Positions 23,340 through 25,483 of a DNA stretch of 25,483 nucleotides are shown here, piece after piece. The notes beneath the pieces were generated by a model. The model was not told where the DNA came from. It worked only from the letters and a program-made list of their open reading frames with translations, and ran no database searches. The stretch's first letter is position 1. Every line of letters starts with the position of its first letter. Origin of the DNA: Bacteroidota bacterium. Its GTDB lineage: Bacteria > Bacteroidota > Bacteroidia > Flavobacteriales > Weeksellaceae. The translations under genes were made by a program, and so were the position numbers. Where the stretch lies: assembly GCA_023426625.1 (NCBI GenBank), contig JAFAAJ010000228.1, positions 1 to 25,483 on the forward strand. Direction: 5' to 3'.

Positions 23340-24479
23340 ATGAAAAAACTAAAAGTAATGACGGTGGTGGGAACACGACCGGAAATCATCAGACTATCAA
23401 GAGTATTATCGGCTTTGGACGCTTCTGAAGCTATAGAACATATTATCGTTCATACAGGACAAAATTATGATTATGAACTGAACCAGATTTTCTTTGAAGA
23501 TCTTGGACTTCGCAAACCCGATTATTTCCTGGAAGCGGCGGGAAAAACGGCAACAGAAACCGTCGGGAATATCCTGATTAAAATTGATCCGTTATTAGAA
23601 GAATTAAATCCTGATGCGTTTTTAGTTTTGGGTGATACAAACTCATGTTTATGCGCCATTCCTGCTAAAAAACGTCATATTCCGATTTTCCACATGGAAG
23701 CGGGGAACAGATGTTTTGATCAGAGGGTACCGGAAGAAACCAACCGTAAGATTGTAGATCATACAGCAGATATCAACCTTACCTATTCAGATATTGCAAG
23801 AGAATACCTGCTGAGAGAAGGGCTTCCTGCGGACAGGATTATCAAAACGGGGTCGCCGATGTTTGAGGTTCTAAATCATTACTTACCTCAGATCGAAGCT
23901 TCAAATGTTCTTGAAAAATTAAATTTAGAGGAAGGTAAATTCTTTGTGGTTTCCTCTCACCGTGAAGAGAACATCAATTCAGAAAAGAATTTCAGAGGAT
24001 TGATGGATTCCCTGAATGCCATTGCAGAAAAATATAATTATCCTATCATTGTTTCTACGCATCCGCGTACAAGAAATATGATCGATAAAATGCAGATCGA
24101 AATGCGTCCTGAAATTCAGTTTTTAAAACCACTTGGATTCCATGATTATAATGCCCTGCAAAAAAGAGCATATGCTGTATTATCAGATTCAGGAACCATA
24201 TCGGAAGAATCTTCTATTCTGAATTTCAGAGCTTTGAATATTCGTCAGGCACATGAAAGACCGGAAGCAATGGAAGAAGCAAGTGTAATGATGGTTGGTT
24301 TATCTCCGGAACGTATTTTACAGGGATTAACGCAGGTTTTACAACAAAAAGTAGGTAAGGAAAGAAATTTTAGACCAGTTGCAGATTATTCAATGCCGAA
24401 TGTTTCTCAGAAAGTAGTACGTATCATTATTTCGTATACCGATTATATTAAAAGAACAGTTTGGTCTGAAGAAATTTAA
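23340..24479 (+). CDS. capG: UDP-N-acetylglucosamine 2-epimerase family, CapG/FnlC type
   Basis: A 379-aa cytoplasmic GT-B-fold epimerase predicted to invert C2 in the last step to UDP-N-acetyl-L-fucosamine. Motifs of the WecB family are VVGTRPEIIRLSRVL (9-23), HTGQNYDYELNQIFF (38-52), VLGDTNS with Asp99, and HMEAGNRCFDQRVPEETNR (118-136) with the conserved acidic and Arg residues. The C-terminal half has SSHREENI, STHPRTR and SDSGTISEES. The GNRCFDQRVPEE form, where WecB has a different sequence, fits the FucNAc branch as I recall it; context with capE and capF is the stronger argument. It lies two bases before the next glycosyltransferase. An alternative is a plain WecB making UDP-ManNAc. 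Confidence 0.9.
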   Translation: MKKLKVMTVVGTRPEIIRLSRVLSALDASEAIEHIIVHTGQNYDYELNQIFFEDLGLRKPDYFLEAAGKTATETVGNILIKIDPLLEELNPDAFLVLGDTNSCLCAIPAKKRHIPIFHMEAGNRCFDQRVPEETNRKIVDHTADINLTYSDIAREYLLREGLPADRIIKTGSPMFEVLNHYLPQIEASNVLEKLNLEEGKFFVVSSHREENINSEKNFRGLMDSLNAIAEKYNYPIIVSTHPRTRNMIDKMQIEMRPEIQFLKPLGFHDYNALQKRAYAVLSDSGTISEESSILNFRALNIRQAHERPEAMEEASVMMVGLSPERILQGLTQVLQQKVGKERNFRPVADYSMPNVSQKVVRIIISYTDYIKRTVWSEEI

Positions 24480-24481
24480 GA

Positions 24482-25483
24482 ATGAATATTATTTTTCTGA
24501 CATTAGTTGATATCAATTCTCTGAATGAGAGAGGGATCTACCAGGATTTATTACGAAAGTTCCGTGATGAAGGGCATCATGTTACCGTAGTTTCACCGGT
24601 GGAAAGAAGAAGAAAGATAGCTACTAATTTAAAAGAAAGTGCTGAAGGTTCTATCCTCAAAGTAAAAACACTCAATATTCAGAAAACGAATATCATTGAA
24701 AAAGGTATTGGAACGCTGGCTTTAGAGTTTCAGTATCTTTCAGCCATCAAAAAATACCTTTCGCACAAAAAGTTCGATCTTATTCTGTATTCCACGCCGC
24801 CTATTACACTGGTTAAAGTGATCGAATACCTGAAAAAGAAAAATAATGCGAAAACATATCTCCTTCTGAAGGACATTTTTCCTCAGAATGCCGTTGATAT
24901 GAAATTGCTTAAGGAAGGAGGGTTTTTGCATCGGAAATTTCTGGATAAGGAGAAAAAACTGTATCAAATCTCTGATACGATAGGATGTATGTCTCCTGCG
25001 AATGTGGAGTTTCTGCTCAGACACAATCCGGAGATCTCTCCGGTAAAAGTTGAAGTGAATCCCAATACCATTGAACCGGTAAGTTTTTATTATACAAAGG
25101 AGGAAAAAATAAATATCCGCACAAAATATGGTATTCCGACTGATAAAAAAGTATTGGTCTATGGGGGAAATCTGGGAAAACCTCAAGGACTTGATTTTTT
25201 ACTGGATACTATTGCGGAAACGAAAGATCCTGAAGCTTTCTTCCTGATCGTAGGAAAAGGAACGGAATTTGACAGGATACAGAAATGGTTTGATGATCAT
25301 GTTCCGGTAAATGCAAAGCTTATAGAGCAACTGCCGAAAGACGATTACGACCGTTTACTCGCGGCCTGTGATATTGGATTGATATTTCTGGATAAAGACT
25401 TTTTGATCCCTAATTTTCCGTCAAGGCTTTTGTCTTATCTGGAAATGAAAATGCCTGTTTTAGCTGCTACAGATCCCAACACA
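24482..25483 (+). CDS. WbuB-like GT4 glycosyltransferase, probable L-FucNAc transferase (cut by window end)
   Basis: An open frame of 334 codons runs off the right edge, so the C terminus is missing (members are about 400 aa). The N terminus MNIIFLTLVDINSLNERGIY and the donor-domain opening KVLVYGGNLGKPQGLDFLL (about residues 219-237) are GT4/WbuB-like. The last part has LPKDDYDRLLAACDIGLIFL and NFPSRLLSYLEMKMPVLA, the nucleotide-sugar binding region. WbuB homologues transfer L-FucNAc and are typically found directly after fnlC/capG, as here (two-base gap). No membrane segment is obvious in the visible portion. Codon use and G+C resemble capE to capG rather than the AT-rich cassette, so it belongs to the conserved right flank. 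Confidence 0.88.
   Translation, partial: MNIIFLTLVDINSLNERGIYQDLLRKFRDEGHHVTVVSPVERRRKIATNLKESAEGSILKVKTLNIQKTNIIEKGIGTLALEFQYLSAIKKYLSHKKFDLILYSTPPITLVKVIEYLKKKNNAKTYLLLKDIFPQNAVDMKLLKEGGFLHRKFLDKEKKLYQISDTIGCMSPANVEFLLRHNPEISPVKVEVNPNTIEPVSFYYTKEEKINIRTKYGIPTDKKVLVYGGNLGKPQGLDFLLDTIAETKDPEAFFLIVGKGTEFDRIQKWFDDHVPVNAKLIEQLPKDDYDRLLAACDIGLIFLDKDFLIPNFPSRLLSYLEMKMPVLAATDPNT

Noticed and set aside
24740..25186. 148-codon open frame on the minus strand
   Set aside because: It lies opposite the WbuB-like glycosyltransferase, has no recognisable motif and is explained by the coding strand.

Overview
This window looks like chromosomal DNA of a Bacteroidota flavobacterium, most likely Chryseobacterium or a close relative in the Weeksellaceae. 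The evidence is a type IX secretion C-terminal domain, promoter -7 elements close to TAnnTTTG, an almost complete lack of Shine-Dalgarno sites, the DUF6428 arsenic-cluster gene and a Bacteroidota-style Wza with a C-terminal membrane anchor. The lineage is an inference from content; no rRNA is present. All recognised genes are on the + strand.

Left part (1-6550). A short arsenic cluster comes first: arsR, a DUF6428 gene and arsC. Near-identical palindromic ArsR-type operators lie before the first two genes, and no arsenite efflux gene is in the window. Housekeeping glyA follows, with a clear intrinsic terminator, and then recX. Next is a large type IX-secreted surface protein gene (3518-6299) broken by a one-base frameshift near 4317-4320. 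A 78-aa exported protein with a C-terminal PID/transmembrane/basic sorting-type tail follows it. A strong hairpin and a candidate promoter separate this part from the polysaccharide locus.

Polysaccharide locus (6826 to the right edge). This is a Wzx/Wzy-dependent capsule or exopolysaccharide operon of close-packed, often overlapping genes. The order is: membrane-bound 4,6-dehydratase (FlaA1/WbpM type), Wza exporter, Wzc tyrosine kinase, two nucleotide-sugar 6-dehydrogenases (TviB/WbpO type and Ugd), Wzx flippase, GT4 glycosyltransferase, CatB-type O-acetyltransferase, Wzy polymerase, second GT4, CapE, a WxcM/FdtA-like cupin, CapF, a four-helix-bundle (23S rRNA IVS-type) protein, CapG, and a WbuB-like glycosyltransferase cut by the window end. 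CapE, CapF and CapG should make UDP-N-acetyl-L-fucosamine, which the WbuB-like enzyme would use. The dehydrogenases should supply uronic acids, so an acidic, FucNAc-containing and possibly O-acetylated polymer is predicted. No priming sugar-phosphate transferase is in the window; it may lie further downstream.

Base composition is mosaic. Hand counts give 70/300 G+C at 18001-18300 (wzy), 96/300 at 13801-14100 (ugd) and 133/300 at 20701-21000 (capE). The serotype-specific core (about 14594-20262) is therefore much more AT-rich than the conserved flanks, as expected of an exchanged cassette. The most unusual structure is between capF and capG: the IVS-type gene (86/300 G+C at 22981-23280) is bracketed by 21-nt imperfect inverted repeats and looks like a small inserted element in the sugar-nucleotide gene set.
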